Of a stretch of DNA of 64,000 nucleotides, positions 8,365 through 19,673 are shown in pieces. Origin of the DNA: Streptomyces olivochromogenes. Lineage in GTDB: Bacteria > Actinomycetota > Actinomycetes > Streptomycetales > Streptomycetaceae. The notes below the pieces were generated by a model. The model ran no database searches. It was not told the DNA's origin and was given only the letters and a program-made list of their open reading frames with translations. The number at the start of each line of letters is the position of its first letter. Positions within the stretch are counted from its first letter, which is position 1. The position numbers were made by a program, and so were the translations under genes. The stretch is from contig NZ_JADDRL010000002.1 of the NCBI RefSeq assembly GCF_021538895.1, forward strand, positions 1-64,000, given 5' to 3'.

Positions 8365-9873
8365 CTAGTACGAGAAGGCCATCGGCTTGTCGGCGTCACG
8401 GGAGTCGCCGCCGATCTTCGTGGGCGGGTTGAGGTCGGCCTCCGTGAGCTCGGGCGGGCCGGCCTTGACGTACTTGACCAGCAGCTTGATCTCGACGACG
8501 GCGAGGATGGCGTACAGCGACGTGAGGACGATCATCGAGGTGAGGACCTCGCCCTGGGAGACGCCGGGCGAGACCGCGTCCCGGGTCTGCAGGACGCCGT
8601 AGACGACCCACGGCTGGCGGCCCATCTCGGTGAAGATCCAGCCCCAGGAGTTGGCGATCAGCGGGAAGGCCAGGGTCCAGATCGCGATGCGCCAGTACCA
8701 GGTGGTGAGCTTCGGGCTGAGCGCCTTGTTCTTGAACAGCACCAGGTGCGGCACCTCGTCCTCACCGACCCGCAGATGCTGCGGCAGCATGAACCTCTTG
8801 CGGGTCAGCCACAGTCCGGCCAGGCCGAGCGCGAAGGACGACATGCCGAAGCCGATCATCCAGCGGAAGCCCCAGAACGTGACGGGGATGTTGGGCCGGT
8901 AGTCGCCGGGCCCGAACTTCTGCTGCTCGGCCTTGTTGACGTCGTTGATGCCGGGGACGTACGAGGTGAAGTCGTCGTTGGCGAGGAACGACAGCACGCC
9001 GGGTATCTCGATGGCCACGCTGTTGTGGCCCTTCTCCACGTCGCCGTAGGCGAAGATCGAGAACGGTGCGGAGTCCTCGCCGTCCCACAGGGCCTCGGCA
9101 GCGGCCATCTTCATCGGCTGTTGCTTGAACATGACCTTGCCGAGGACGTCACCGCTGACCGCCGTGAGCAGGCCGGCGATGACCACGGTCACCAGGCCGA
9201 GCCGCAGCGAGGTCTTCATCTCGCGGACGTGCTTCTTGCGGGCCAGGTGGTAGGCGGCGATGCCGACCATGAACGCGCCACCGGTCAGGAACGCCGCCGA
9301 CAGGGTGTGGAAGACCTGGCTGAGCGCGGTGTTCTGGGTCAGCACCGCCCAGAAGTCGGTGAGCTCCGCACGGCCCCTGACCTTGTCGATCTTGTAGCCG
9401 ACGGGGTGCTGCATCCACGAGTTGGCCGCGAGGATGAAGTACGCCGACAGGATCGTGCCGATCGAGACCATCCAGATGCAGGCGAGGTGGATCTTCTTCG
9501 GCAGCTTGTCCCAGCCGAAGATCCACAGGCCGATGAAGGTGGACTCGAAGAAGAAGGCGATCAGTGCCTCGAAGGCGAGGGGAGCGCCGAAGATGTCGCC
9601 GACGAAGCGCGAGTAGTCCGACCAGTTCATGCCGAACTGGAACTCCTGCACGATGCCGGTGACGACACCCATCGCGATGTTGATCAGGAAGAGCTTGCCC
9701 CAGAACTTCGTCGCTCTGAGGTACTTCTCGTTCTCCGTGCGCACCCATGCCGTCTGCAGACCGGCCGTGAGGGCGGCCAACGAGATCGTCAGGGGCACGA
9801 ACAGGAAGTGGTAGACGGTGGTGATGCCGAACTGCCAGCGCGCCAGTGTCTCCGGCGCCAAAGCCAACTCCAC
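8365..9873 (-). CDS. cydA: Cytochrome bd ubiquinol oxidase subunit I
   Basis: This 502-residue protein is the haem subunit of the bd-type terminal oxidase. It starts near ALAPETLARWQFGITTVYHF, with the conserved early His of the family, and carries GRQPWVVYGVLQT towards the C-terminus; about nine membrane helices can be seen. The quinol-binding Q-loop region lies between. I place the start at the GTG at 9873 because GGAGTAAGGAGA lies correctly upstream and family members begin here; an in-frame start at 9930 adds 19 polar residues. First gene of cydA-cydB-cydDC; a Rex operator lies about 85 nt upstream, so expression should rise when NADH/NAD+ is high under low oxygen. Confidence 0.95.
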   Translation of the reverse strand: MELALAPETLARWQFGITTVYHFLFVPLTISLAALTAGLQTAWVRTENEKYLRATKFWGKLFLINIAMGVVTGIVQEFQFGMNWSDYSRFVGDIFGAPLAFEALIAFFFESTFIGLWIFGWDKLPKKIHLACIWMVSIGTILSAYFILAANSWMQHPVGYKIDKVRGRAELTDFWAVLTQNTALSQVFHTLSAAFLTGGAFMVGIAAYHLARKKHVREMKTSLRLGLVTVVIAGLLTAVSGDVLGKVMFKQQPMKMAAAEALWDGEDSAPFSIFAYGDVEKGHNSVAIEIPGVLSFLANDDFTSYVPGINDVNKAEQQKFGPGDYRPNIPVTFWGFRWMIGFGMSSFALGLAGLWLTRKRFMLPQHLRVGEDEVPHLVLFKNKALSPKLTTWYWRIAIWTLAFPLIANSWGWIFTEMGRQPWVVYGVLQTRDAVSPGVSQGEVLTSMIVLTSLYAILAVVEIKLLVKYVKAGPPELTEADLNPPTKIGGDSRDADKPMAFSY

Positions 9874-9957
9874 GTCGCCAGTCTCCTTACTCCGCCGGGG
9901 ATCGGCGGCAGTTTGCCCCTTTTGTCGCACGCATCACTGGAGCAATCGGGACACGCT

Positions 9958-9973
9958 TGTGAACGCGTTCACA
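9958..9973. promoter_or_regulatory. Rex operator (ROP) upstream of cydA
   Basis: TGTGAACGCGTTCACA is a perfect 16-bp palindrome matching the Rex consensus TGTGAAC-NN-GTTCACA type. Rex is the NADH-sensing repressor known to control cydABCD in S. coelicolor. A further half site (TTCACAA, 9974-9980) follows. The rex gene itself is not in this window. Confidence 0.88.
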
Positions 9974-10072
9974 TTCACAAGCAATTATGACGCATACTCG
10001 TTCGACGTTGGAGGGGCGGGGGGGTCCCTCATGCGGACCGACGGGTCCTCGCAGGTGGGAGGCGGTGGGCCC

Positions 10073-10333
10073 ATGCCGACGGAGGTCGCCGCGGCACTTC
10101 CGGAGCCGGAAGGCTTTCCCGCCACTTCAGCGCACCTGGGGCGCGGAGGTCCACTTCGACACAGGCGTGTCCGTTCCACGTGAAACGGACGCCCAGCAGG
10201 TCGTCGCGCCGGGCACGGTGGCCTTCCGGACCGACGGCGACGCCCGGCTCCCGGAGACGGTTCGCGACGGCGACCCCGTACGGGTGGAACTCGTGGCCGA
10301 GCAGGGCTCACTCGGCCACGAGCCGAGGCCCCG
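10073..10333 (+). other. Coding-like spacer between cydA and the aminotransferase gene; possible damaged small gene
   Basis: The 460-nt spacer between cydA and the aminotransferase gene holds two overlapping plus-strand stretches with Streptomyces-like third-position bias. One starts at ATG 10073 ([20 protein letters not shown]) and stops at 10183. The other, another frame, runs from about 10126 to 10330 and includes AEVHFDTG and [20 protein letters not shown]. Neither is a normal gene: the first is 36 codons and the second has no good start and runs on antisense into the neighbouring gene. A frameshifted small gene or relic is possible. I do not recognise the protein. Confidence 0.3.
10173..10186. 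other. One-mismatch parS
   Basis: GTTCCACGTGAAAC differs from the perfect ParB box at one base. It lies inside the coding-like spacer left of the aminotransferase gene and is unpaired. Confidence 0.7.
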
Positions 10334-11413
10334 TCAGAACTCCTTGCGGAACCCCTCGGAGACCTTCAGGAAGATGTCGTTCGCCTCGTTCTCGCCGATC
10401 GTCACCCGCACACCCTCGCCGGGGAACGGCCGGACCACGACCCCGTGCCGCTCACAGGCCTCCGCGAAGGCGGCCGTGCGCTCCCCCAGCCGCAGCCAGA
10501 CGAAGTTGGCCTGGGTCTCGGGCACCGTCCAGCCCTGGGCGCGCAACCCGTCGACCACGCGATTGCGCTCGCACACGAGCGAGCCGACCCGGCCGAGCAG
10601 TTCGTCCTCGGCACGCAGCGAGGCGATGGCCGCCTCCTGCGCGATCTGGCTCACGCCGAACGGCACCGCCGTCTTGCGCAGCGCCGCCGCCACCGGCTCG
10701 TGCCCGATCGCGAAGCCGACGCGCAGCCCGGCCAGGCCGTACGCCTTCGAGAACGTGCGCAGGACGCAGACGTTCGGCCGGTTGCGGTAGAGCTCCACGC
10801 CGTCCGGCACCTCGGGGTCGCGGATGAACTCCCGGTAGGCCTCGTCCAGCACCACCAGGACATCGCGGGGCACTCGGTCGAGGAACCGTTCCAGCTCGGC
10901 CCGCCGTACGACCGTGCCGGTCGGGTTGTTGGGGTTGCAGACGAAGATCAGCCGGGTCCGGTCGGTGATCGCGTCCGCCATCGCGTCCAGGTCGTGCACA
11001 TCGCCCGGGGTGAGCGGCACCCGCACCGATCGCGCGCCACTGATCTGGGTGATGATCGGGTACGCCTCGAAGGACCGCCAGGCGTAGATGACCTCGTCGC
11101 CGGGGCCGCTGGTGGCCTGGACGAGCTGCTGGGCCACGCCGACGGAGCCGGTGCCGGTGGACAGGTGGGAGACCGGGACGCCGAAGCGCTCCGACAGCTC
11201 GTTCATCAGCCCGGTGCACGCCATGTCCGGGTAGCGGTTGAAGGACGCGGCGCTGGCGGTCACGCTCTCCATGACCCCGGGCAGCGGCGGATACGGGTTC
11301 TCGTTGGAGGACAGCTTGTAGGCGACCGGGCCGTCGGCCGCGGCGGGCTTGCCCGGCTTGTAGGTGGGGATACCCTCCAGCTCGGCGCGCAGCTTGGGGC
11401 TCGTCTCGCTCAC
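10334..11413 (-). CDS. hisC: Histidinol-phosphate aminotransferase-like PLP enzyme
   Basis: A 359-residue class I/II aminotransferase. [16 protein letters not shown] is the HisC N-terminal signature, NPNNPTGT is the cofactor loop, and [16 protein letters not shown] contains the PLP-binding Lys. It should convert imidazole-acetol phosphate and glutamate to histidinol phosphate. The other his genes are not here, so it is a second copy or a related aromatic aminotransferase; members of this subgroup are often called Pat/HisC2. The GTG at 11413 has GGAGG seven nt upstream, favouring it over an in-frame start at 11464. It stands alone between cydA and a divergent LacI gene. Confidence 0.85.
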   Translation of the reverse strand: MSETSPKLRAELEGIPTYKPGKPAAADGPVAYKLSSNENPYPPLPGVMESVTASAASFNRYPDMACTGLMNELSERFGVPVSHLSTGTGSVGVAQQLVQATSGPGDEVIYAWRSFEAYPIITQISGARSVRVPLTPGDVHDLDAMADAITDRTRLIFVCNPNNPTGTVVRRAELERFLDRVPRDVLVVLDEAYREFIRDPEVPDGVELYRNRPNVCVLRTFSKAYGLAGLRVGFAIGHEPVAAALRKTAVPFGVSQIAQEAAIASLRAEDELLGRVGSLVCERNRVVDGLRAQGWTVPETQANFVWLRLGERTAAFAEACERHGVVVRPFPGEGVRVTIGENEANDIFLKVSEGFRKEF

Positions 11414-11851
11414 CGCAGTCCTCCTCGCGACCACCGGCGGACCGTCAGCGCCGCCGGCTTCCAATACTGCTCACCTTATGAGGATTCGGCGCGCGTGCGT
11501 ACAGGTGAGGAGCGCCGAGAAAAGTGAGACGCAAACCTCATATGTCCCACCGGCATCACGGGCATCACCCCACGAAGCCGTATCAATCGGGGGGCGCGTC
11601 GCACATATATCTACGCGCCGGTGGCTCACGCCCTGGCGCGCATCACCCGTGAAGGTGAGTTGAGACCTCTTCGAGACATCGGACAGGTGGCAGGCCCATG
11701 CGTGCCGACAAGTCACGTCTTGCCATTGAAGCGTTCAACTGACTTTCTTTCTAAGGCAGTTGACCCTCTTTGACCATGCAGAAACGTGCCTGTCAACGCG
11801 TGCATATGCGTCCGCACTACCCCACCGCATGAGCCCTACTATCGGCTCGCC
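11414..11851. promoter_or_regulatory. Divergent spacer between the aminotransferase and LacI genes
   Basis: These 438 bp have lower G+C than their surroundings and no convincing gene. An inverted repeat TCAACTG (11735-11741) and CAGTTGA (11757-11763) with a 15-nt spacer lies about 90 nt before the LacI start, and a TTGACC direct repeat follows. It could be the autoregulatory operator, but LacI operators are usually more compact, so this is only a candidate. Confidence 0.35.
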
Positions 11852-12964
11852 ATGACAGCAGCAGGGAAGCACCAGGTGAGCCGCGCGGAAACCTCACGTC
11901 GAGGCAGCCGACCGGGTCGGGCGGGCATCAGAGACGTGGCCGCCGCCGCCGGGGTCTCCATCACGACCGTCTCCGACGCCCTCAACGGCAAGGGCCGGCT
12001 CCCGGACGCCACCCGGCGCCATGTCCGTGAGGTCGCCGACCGGCTGGGGTATCGCCCCTCGGCCGCCGCCCGCACCCTCCGCACGGGGAAGTCGGGACTC
12101 ATCGGCCTGACCGTGACGACGTACGGGGATGAACCTTTCACCTTCACGGAGTTCGCGTACTTCGCCGAGATGGCCCGGGCCGCCACCTCCGCCGCGCTGG
12201 CCCGCGGCTACGCCCTCGTCATCCTGCCCGCGACCTCACGCCACGACGTGTGGTCCAACGTGGCCCTGGACGGCACGGTGGTCATCGACCCCTCCGACCA
12301 GGACCCGGTGGTCAGCGAACTGGTCCGGCAGGGCCTCCCGGTCGTCTCCGACGGCCGCCCGGCCGGCTCGCTCCCCGTCACGGCCTGGGTCGACAACGAC
12401 CACGAGGCGGCCGTCCTCGGCATCCTGGACCACCTCGCCGACGCGGGCGCCCGCCGCATCGGCCTGCTCACCGGGACGACGACGGACACGTACACCCGTC
12501 TGTCGACCACGGCGTACCTGCGCTGGTGCGAACGGGTCGGCCAGGACCCGGTGTACGAGGCCTACCCGGCGCACGACCCGTGCGCGGGCGCCGTGGCCGC
12601 CGACCGGCTGCTGGCCCGCCCGGACCGCCCCGACGCCGTCTACGGCCTGTTCGACCCCAACGGCACCGATCTGCTGGCCGCCGCCCGCCGCTACGGGCTG
12701 CGCGTCCCGGACGACCTGCTGCTGGTGTGCTGCAGCGAGTCCACGGTGTACGCCAACACCGAGCCGCCCATCACCACGCTCTCCCTCAAGCCGCGCCGCA
12801 TCGGCACGGCGGTGGTCCAGCTCCTCATCGACGCCATCGAGGGGGTCGACTCGGACCACCCGGTCGAGCAGGTGATACCGACCGAACTGATCGTGCGCAC
12901 GTCCTCGCAGCGTCGTCCGCCGCGCACGACGGTCAGCCCGCCGCGCGTTCCGGAGGAGAAGTAG
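11852..12964 (+). CDS. LacI-family transcriptional regulator
   Basis: The 370-residue protein has the LacI head-piece at about residues 25-80 (IRDVAAAAGVSITTVSDALN, then RRHVREVADRLGYRPSAAAR and the hinge helix) and a periplasmic-binding-protein-like sensor domain after it. The ATG at 11852 gives the usual short basic N-terminal extension; an in-frame start at 11786 adds 22 residues in less codon-biased DNA. No sugar transport or catabolic genes adjoin it, so the regulon cannot be guessed from position. The C-terminal 25 residues are Arg/Pro-rich and probably disordered. Confidence 0.88.
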   Translation: MTAAGKHQVSRAETSRRGSRPGRAGIRDVAAAAGVSITTVSDALNGKGRLPDATRRHVREVADRLGYRPSAAARTLRTGKSGLIGLTVTTYGDEPFTFTEFAYFAEMARAATSAALARGYALVILPATSRHDVWSNVALDGTVVIDPSDQDPVVSELVRQGLPVVSDGRPAGSLPVTAWVDNDHEAAVLGILDHLADAGARRIGLLTGTTTDTYTRLSTTAYLRWCERVGQDPVYEAYPAHDPCAGAVAADRLLARPDRPDAVYGLFDPNGTDLLAAARRYGLRVPDDLLLVCCSESTVYANTEPPITTLSLKPRRIGTAVVQLLIDAIEGVDSDHPVEQVIPTELIVRTSSQRRPPRTTVSPPRVPEEK

Positions 12965-13225
12965 CGCGCGGGCCACGCGGGAGAGGGAGGGGCGGATCGG
13001 CCGTCCGGCCGACCGGTCAGATGGTCACCGGACCGTCATCAGGCCGCGAAACCCCTGCCCAAACGGGGCGAAAGCCGCGTTGAACTGGAGTCTTGCTCTG
13101 ATTCACCACCCCTGGGTCATCACATGGCGCGATCCGCATTCCTATGATGGGCCCACGACACCGCGGGCCGCTGCGACCAGGCAGTCCGAAGCGGTGCAGC
13201 TGCGGCGCGATGGTGGAGGGGTCGG

Positions 13226-14302
13226 ATGACTCAGGGGGCCGGTCAGGGACCCGAGGTGGAGCGGACGGCTACGTTGCGCGACTTCCGGGTACCCGGGTAC
13301 GTCCACGAGACCGGTCCGTACGCCCAGAGCACGCACCCCGGCGACACGGTCGCCCCCGTCGAGGAGGGCTACCCGGAGGGGTACACGCCCACCCAGCGCG
13401 ACCTGCCCGTCATCAATCGGGGTGACACGCTTCGGGTCCCGGTCGAGCCTGCCGCCGCCGCGGCCCCGCAGCCCGTCACCGGGCCGGGTCCGCTGTACGT
13501 CGTCGGGGACGTGCACGGCTATCTCGACGAACTGGTCGCCGCCCTCCAGGAGAAGGATCTGATCGACTCGGAGGGCCAGTGGTGCGCGGGCACCACCCGG
13601 CTGTGGTTCCTCGGCGACTTCACCGACCGCGGCCCGGACGGCATCGGCGTCATCGAGCTCGTGATGCGGCTGTCCGCCGAGGCCGCCGCGGCCGGCGGCT
13701 ACTGCAAGGCGCTCATGGGCAACCACGAGCTGCTGCTGCTCGGTGCCAAGCGGTTCGGCGACACCCCCGTCAACTCCGGTGCGGGCACCGCGACCTTCCA
13801 GGCCGCCTGGCTGCTCAACGGCGGCCAGAAGACCGACATGGACCGCCTCCAGGACCACCACCTCCAGTGGATGGCCCGCCTGGACGCCGTCGAGGAGGTC
13901 GACGGCTATCTGCTCGTGCACTCCGACACCACGGCCTACCTCGACTACGGCGACTCGATCGAGGCGGTCAACGACACCGTCCGCGAGACCATCACCCGCA
14001 ACGACGCGGACGAGGTCTGGGATCTGTTCCGCAAGTTCACCAAGCGCTTCTCCTTCCGCGACGAGGGCGGAGCCGACGCCGTGCGCTCCCTCCTCGATAT
14101 GTACGGCGGCACGCGCATCGTTCACGGTCACAGCCCCATCCCGTACCTCCTGGGCGAGGTCGGCTCCGAGGACGACGAGGAGGGCAGCGGCCCCCTGGTC
14201 GAGGGACCGCACGTCTACGCCGACGGGCTCGCCATCGCGATGGACGGCGGAGTGACCATGGCCGGAAAACTGCTGGTCCAGCAACTGCCCCTGGATATCT
14301 GA
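13226..14302 (+). CDS. Metallophosphoesterase, Ser/Thr phosphatase-like
   Basis: The 358-residue protein carries the calcineurin-type metal-site motifs in order: GDVHGYLDEL (D and H), GDFTDRGPDG, GNHELLLL, then HSDTT and HGHSPIPYL (metal-ligand His). The spacing fits the PPP/symmetrical Ap4A hydrolase-like group, so the substrate may be phosphoprotein or a dinucleotide. The first 85 residues (Pro/Gly-rich, charged) are not part of the fold and may be disordered. ATG 13226 has GGAGGGG just upstream. It precedes a membrane-protein gene by 181 nt and has no obvious partner. Confidence 0.85.
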   Translation: MTQGAGQGPEVERTATLRDFRVPGYVHETGPYAQSTHPGDTVAPVEEGYPEGYTPTQRDLPVINRGDTLRVPVEPAAAAAPQPVTGPGPLYVVGDVHGYLDELVAALQEKDLIDSEGQWCAGTTRLWFLGDFTDRGPDGIGVIELVMRLSAEAAAAGGYCKALMGNHELLLLGAKRFGDTPVNSGAGTATFQAAWLLNGGQKTDMDRLQDHHLQWMARLDAVEEVDGYLLVHSDTTAYLDYGDSIEAVNDTVRETITRNDADEVWDLFRKFTKRFSFRDEGGADAVRSLLDMYGGTRIVHGHSPIPYLLGEVGSEDDEEGSGPLVEGPHVYADGLAIAMDGGVTMAGKLLVQQLPLDI

Positions 14303-14483
14303 GCGTTCAACGGGCAGGCGTCTCACGACGGCGTACGCGCAGGCCAGCACCCAATTTCCGGCAACCCCCTGTCACCGCGTGCCGTCGCGGCTCTACCATC
14401 GGCTTATCCGTAGCAGGCTCCCCTCCGTTTCTGCCCGACGGCTCGCCGGCGTGCGAGCCCCAAGCCCTACGGAGCATCGGGGG

Positions 14484-15350
14484 ATGCACATGAACAGCGT
14501 TCCGCAGCACCTGCACAGCGAGGACCGCCAAGAATACGAGCGGATCCTCGATGAGGCGCTGCGCTCCGCACCAAACCGACCGGAACTGGCCGCTATGGGA
14601 CAGCGGCTCAATCCCGAACAGCTGCGCACCATGGCGCTCAACGCCACCGCACTCATCACGGCGGCCGCGGCGACCGAGTACCAGCACTACGTGAAGGTTC
14701 GCGAGGAACTGCGCCAGCCGGCGCCGTCCACCCCGTCCTCGACCCGCGCCCCCGGCTCCGGTGAGCCGGGCTCGGGCGCGATGGGGCTCGCCACCTCCCT
14801 CGGCGAGGCCGCCGAGACCGCCGGCGCGGGCGCCGTCGCCATCGTCGCGGTCCTCGCTCCCGTCCTTGCCGGAACCGCCGCGGCGATCTTCCTGCTCGTC
14901 GGCTACATATTGAAGATGATCGACCCCGCGCCGGCCTTCGCCCAGACGATGCTGACCGCCGGCTGGGTCTTCGGCGCCGTGGCCGCCGCCGCGACCCTCA
15001 TCGCCGCCGTGGGGCTGCTGCTCACCGCCCTGCGCAACAGCCCCTCGCTGGAGGCCGGAGCCTACGGCGCGGCGAACGCGGAAGTGAACCGGGCCAGGGA
15101 AGCCTGGCGCGATGCGCTACTGGAGCGCGGCATCATGCCGTTCCTGCGGGACGCGCTCGCCGACCCGGGCACGACCGCACTGCAGCAAACGGCCCCGCCG
15201 ACGCCGACCAGCCGCATGCCGCGCCTCGGCTACGGCCGTCCGGGCTTCAGCAGCCCCGACGACGGCACCACCCCGGGCCCGCGCCCGAGCTTCAGCAGCC
15301 CGGACTACACGAGTCCGGACTTCGGAGGCCCGGAGCACCTGCCGGAATAA
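14484..15350 (+). CDS. Hypothetical membrane protein
   Basis: I do not recognise a function. The 288-residue protein begins with about 75 polar residues, then two long hydrophobic segments (about residues 113-142 and 153-180) separated by a short loop, then a charged stretch and a Pro/Ser/Thr-rich tail with repeated FSSPD-like units. This suggests a hairpin membrane anchor with both ends on the same side. Two ATGs compete: 14484 (GGAG upstream) and 14490 (GGGGG upstream). It converges on thiC, and a terminator hairpin follows at 15361. Confidence 0.65.
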   Translation: MHMNSVPQHLHSEDRQEYERILDEALRSAPNRPELAAMGQRLNPEQLRTMALNATALITAAAATEYQHYVKVREELRQPAPSTPSSTRAPGSGEPGSGAMGLATSLGEAAETAGAGAVAIVAVLAPVLAGTAAAIFLLVGYILKMIDPAPAFAQTMLTAGWVFGAVAAAATLIAAVGLLLTALRNSPSLEAGAYGAANAEVNRAREAWRDALLERGIMPFLRDALADPGTTALQQTAPPTPTSRMPRLGYGRPGFSSPDDGTTPGPRPSFSSPDYTSPDFGGPEHLPE

Positions 15351-15360
15351 CCCCCCGGCT

Positions 15361-15381
15361 TGCGCCCCCACCGGGGGCGCA
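15361..15381. terminator. Hairpin terminator between convergent genes
   Basis: TGCGCCCCC pairs perfectly with GGGGGCGCA across a 3-nt loop. It sits 10 nt after the membrane-protein stop and 66 nt after the thiC stop on the other strand, so it can serve both. There is no U tract, as is usual in Streptomyces. Confidence 0.6.
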
Positions 15382-15447
15382 GGTCGGGCAACCGGCCTCC
15401 GCCCCGGCCCGCCGTCGTCGAGTACCGCTCGTAGGCGTAGGCCCGGC

Positions 15448-17403
<1,956 letters not shown>

Positions 17404-17482
17404 GTGCAAAGGTGCCTCCACGCTAGCGTCAATTCGGGCGCGGTGAACAGAGGGCCCCTGCCGTTCTTGCGATGATCTGGCG

Positions 17483-19045
17483 GTGACCACGACACAGCAG
17501 TACCCGTACCCGCCACCCGAGCCGCCGCGCCGGCCCGGCTCCGGACAGGGCGCCGGACGCGGCCGGGATGCCCGCGGCGCCGGTGACGGCCATGACCATG
17601 AATACGGCCACGGAGCGGACTTCGGGCACGATCAGGGGCCCGACCACGGGCACGGTCAGGACCCCCGCCACGGGCACGGCCACGGACCTGACCACGGGCA
17701 CGGTCAGGGGCCGGGTCAGGGCTCCGGATCCGGCGGCGGCCACGGCCACTCGCACAGTCACAGCCATGGACCCGCCGCGCCGGTCTCCAAGCACCTGCGC
17801 AAGGTCATCGCGGCCATCCTGATCCCGTTCACGGTGGCGGTGGTGGTCGGGCTCGTGGTGCTCTGGCCCGGCGGAGCCCCGTCGCACAAGCGCACCGGGG
17901 TCGGTTTCGACCGGCAGACCCAGCAGGCCACGGTGACCCGGGTCGTCGAGGTGAGCTGCAAGTCGGTGAACGCCTCGGGGGAAACCCCGACCGGCGACAC
18001 CTCCACCGCCGAGGGCAACTCCGCTCAGCAGGAGGCGGGCGGCACCTGCAAGAAGGCCACGGTCCGGGTCGACACCGGCAAGGACCAGGGCCGTACGTTC
18101 ACGGAGATCGTGCAGCCCGACCAGTCACGGCAGTTGCACGAAGGCGAGAAGGTCGTGGTCGCGTACGAGCCTTCGGCGCCGAAGGACCTGCAGTACTCGG
18201 TCGCCGACGTGAACCGGAAGTTCCCGATGGCGCTGCTCGCCGGCATCTTCGCGCTCGCCGTCGTGGCGGTGGGCCGGTTGCGCGGCGTCATGGCGCTGGT
18301 CGCACTGGCCGTCAGCTTCATGGTGCTGACGCTCTTCATCCTGCCCGCGATCCTGCAGGGCTCGAATCCGCTGCTGGTGGCCGTCGTGGGGTCGAGCGCC
18401 ATCATGCTGATCGCGCTCTACACCTGTCACGGGCTGTCGGCCCGGACGTCGGTCGCGGTGCTCGGCACCCTGGTCTCGCTCCTGTTGATCGGCATCCTCG
18501 GCTCGGAGTTCATCGACTGGGCCGCGCTGACGGGCAACACGGACGACAACACCGGCCTCATCCACGGGCTGTACCCGTCGATCGACATGAGCGGTCTGCT
18601 GCTGGCCGGCGTCATCATCGGTTCGCTCGGCGTCCTGGACGACGTGACCGTCACTCAGACATCCGCCGTCTGGGAGCTGCACGAGGCCAATCCGACCATG
18701 GGCTGGCGCGGGCTGTACCGGGCGGGCATCCGCATCGGCCGTGACCACATTGCCTCGGTCGTGAACACCCTCGTCCTCGCCTATGCCGGTGCCGCGTTGC
18801 CGCTGCTGCTGCTCTTCTCGATCGCGCAGAGCAGCGTGGGGGCGGTCGCGAACAGCGAGCTGGTGGCGGAGGAGATCGTGCGGACGCTGGTGGGCTCGAT
18901 CGGCCTGGTCGCCTCGGTCCCGGTCACCACGGCGCTCGCCGCGCTCGTGGTGTCGGCCGACCGGCCGGGGCAGGAGCCGGCAAGGCCCCTGGAGGCCCAG
19001 CCGGCGGCCGCGCGGGGCGGCAGGGGCCGGCGCCGGAAGAAGTGA
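17483..19045 (+). CDS. YibE/F-family membrane protein with His-rich N-terminus
   Basis: The 520-residue protein starts at GTG 17483. Residues 1-95 are low-complexity and loaded with His, Gly and Asp in HGHG, DHGH and HSHSHSH runs. A membrane helix follows (about 108-130), then an extracellular domain of about 110 residues, then at least six helices forming the YibE/F domain (including GLIHGLYPSIDMSGLLLAG and VLDDVTVTQTSAVWEL). The function of YibE/F is not established. The His-rich head suggests cytoplasmic metal binding, which is inference. It is divergent from thiC, and the yibE/F promoter must overlap the thiC promoter region. Confidence 0.85.
   Translation: MTTTQQYPYPPPEPPRRPGSGQGAGRGRDARGAGDGHDHEYGHGADFGHDQGPDHGHGQDPRHGHGHGPDHGHGQGPGQGSGSGGGHGHSHSHSHGPAAPVSKHLRKVIAAILIPFTVAVVVGLVVLWPGGAPSHKRTGVGFDRQTQQATVTRVVEVSCKSVNASGETPTGDTSTAEGNSAQQEAGGTCKKATVRVDTGKDQGRTFTEIVQPDQSRQLHEGEKVVVAYEPSAPKDLQYSVADVNRKFPMALLAGIFALAVVAVGRLRGVMALVALAVSFMVLTLFILPAILQGSNPLLVAVVGSSAIMLIALYTCHGLSARTSVAVLGTLVSLLLIGILGSEFIDWAALTGNTDDNTGLIHGLYPSIDMSGLLLAGVIIGSLGVLDDVTVTQTSAVWELHEANPTMGWRGLYRAGIRIGRDHIASVVNTLVLAYAGAALPLLLLFSIAQSSVGAVANSELVAEEIVRTLVGSIGLVASVPVTTALAALVVSADRPGQEPARPLEAQPAAARGGRGRRRKK
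17642..17708 (+). repeat. Short direct repeat in the His-rich coding region
   Basis: GACCACGGGCACGGTCAGG occurs at 17642-17660 and 17690-17708, 48 bp apart in the same frame, with partial copies between. It encodes DHGHGQ units, and its length in residues may vary between strains. Confidence 0.7.
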
Positions 19046-19136
19046 CCTCGGCCGACCTGACCGGCCGCGCGGAGAAGCGTTACTGCACGGTCCTCGGCGA
19101 CGCTGCGGGGCGCCCCGCGCTCACTGCCGCCCCGTC

Positions 19137-19574
19137 TCAGCCGGCGCTCTGCTCCTCGGCCAGGATGCGGCACAGCGCCTCGTCGAGATGGGCGTCGAAA
19201 TCGGCGAGCGCCCCCTCCTGGCCGAGCGGCACCAGCTTGTCCGTACGGTCCAGGAAGGCCACGAGCGGTGGCGTGGAGGAGCGGAACAACGCCTGGTCGC
19301 TGCCCACCTGAAGCCTGATCAGCACCTCGCCCAGCGAGTCGGGGTCGGTGGGCGCGATGTGCACATCGCCGTCCCCGCACGGCCGCCCCACCCCGTCGAT
19401 CAGCAGCTCGCGCCCGAACGCCCAGGTCACCGGTGCGTCTCCGGGGAGATGGAAGGTCAGCCGCACGGCATAGGGATCACAGGTCTCGTAGCGCAATTCC
19501 ACCGGAATGCGGAAGGAGAGCTCCTCGGAGACGAGAAAGCTCATCATGACCTCTGCCTGTACGGACTCGCGCAT
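19137..19574 (-). CDS. ssgA: Sporulation-specific cell division protein SsgA
   Basis: The 145-residue protein opens with MRESVQAEVMMSFLVSEELS and contains PVTWAFGRELL and LVAFLDRTDKLVPLGQE, the SsgA signature that separates it from other SsgA-like proteins. SsgA marks sites of septation and germination and is needed for sporulation-specific division, helping SsgB recruit FtsZ. It follows ssgR by 99 nt on the same strand, the arrangement seen in S. coelicolor, where SsgR activates ssgA. Length is as expected. It converges with the yibE/F gene. Confidence 0.97.
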   Translation of the reverse strand: MRESVQAEVMMSFLVSEELSFRIPVELRYETCDPYAVRLTFHLPGDAPVTWAFGRELLIDGVGRPCGDGDVHIAPTDPDSLGEVLIRLQVGSDQALFRSSTPPLVAFLDRTDKLVPLGQEGALADFDAHLDEALCRILAEEQSAG

Positions 19575-19673
19575 CGCCTACCCCGTCATATGACACCGAC
19601 TGGCCGGGAATGATCCCTGTGACACTGGTCAAATCTTGCTGAAAGTACACGAGAGATCACAAGGAGTGAGTTT

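Noticed and set aside
15351..15447. Search for a tRNA or attachment site before thiC
   Set aside because: Only a terminator hairpin is seen; no tRNA cloverleaf or direct repeat.
17642..17708. Repeats as a CRISPR array
   Set aside because: They encode His-rich protein in frame, vary in spacing, and no cas genes are near.
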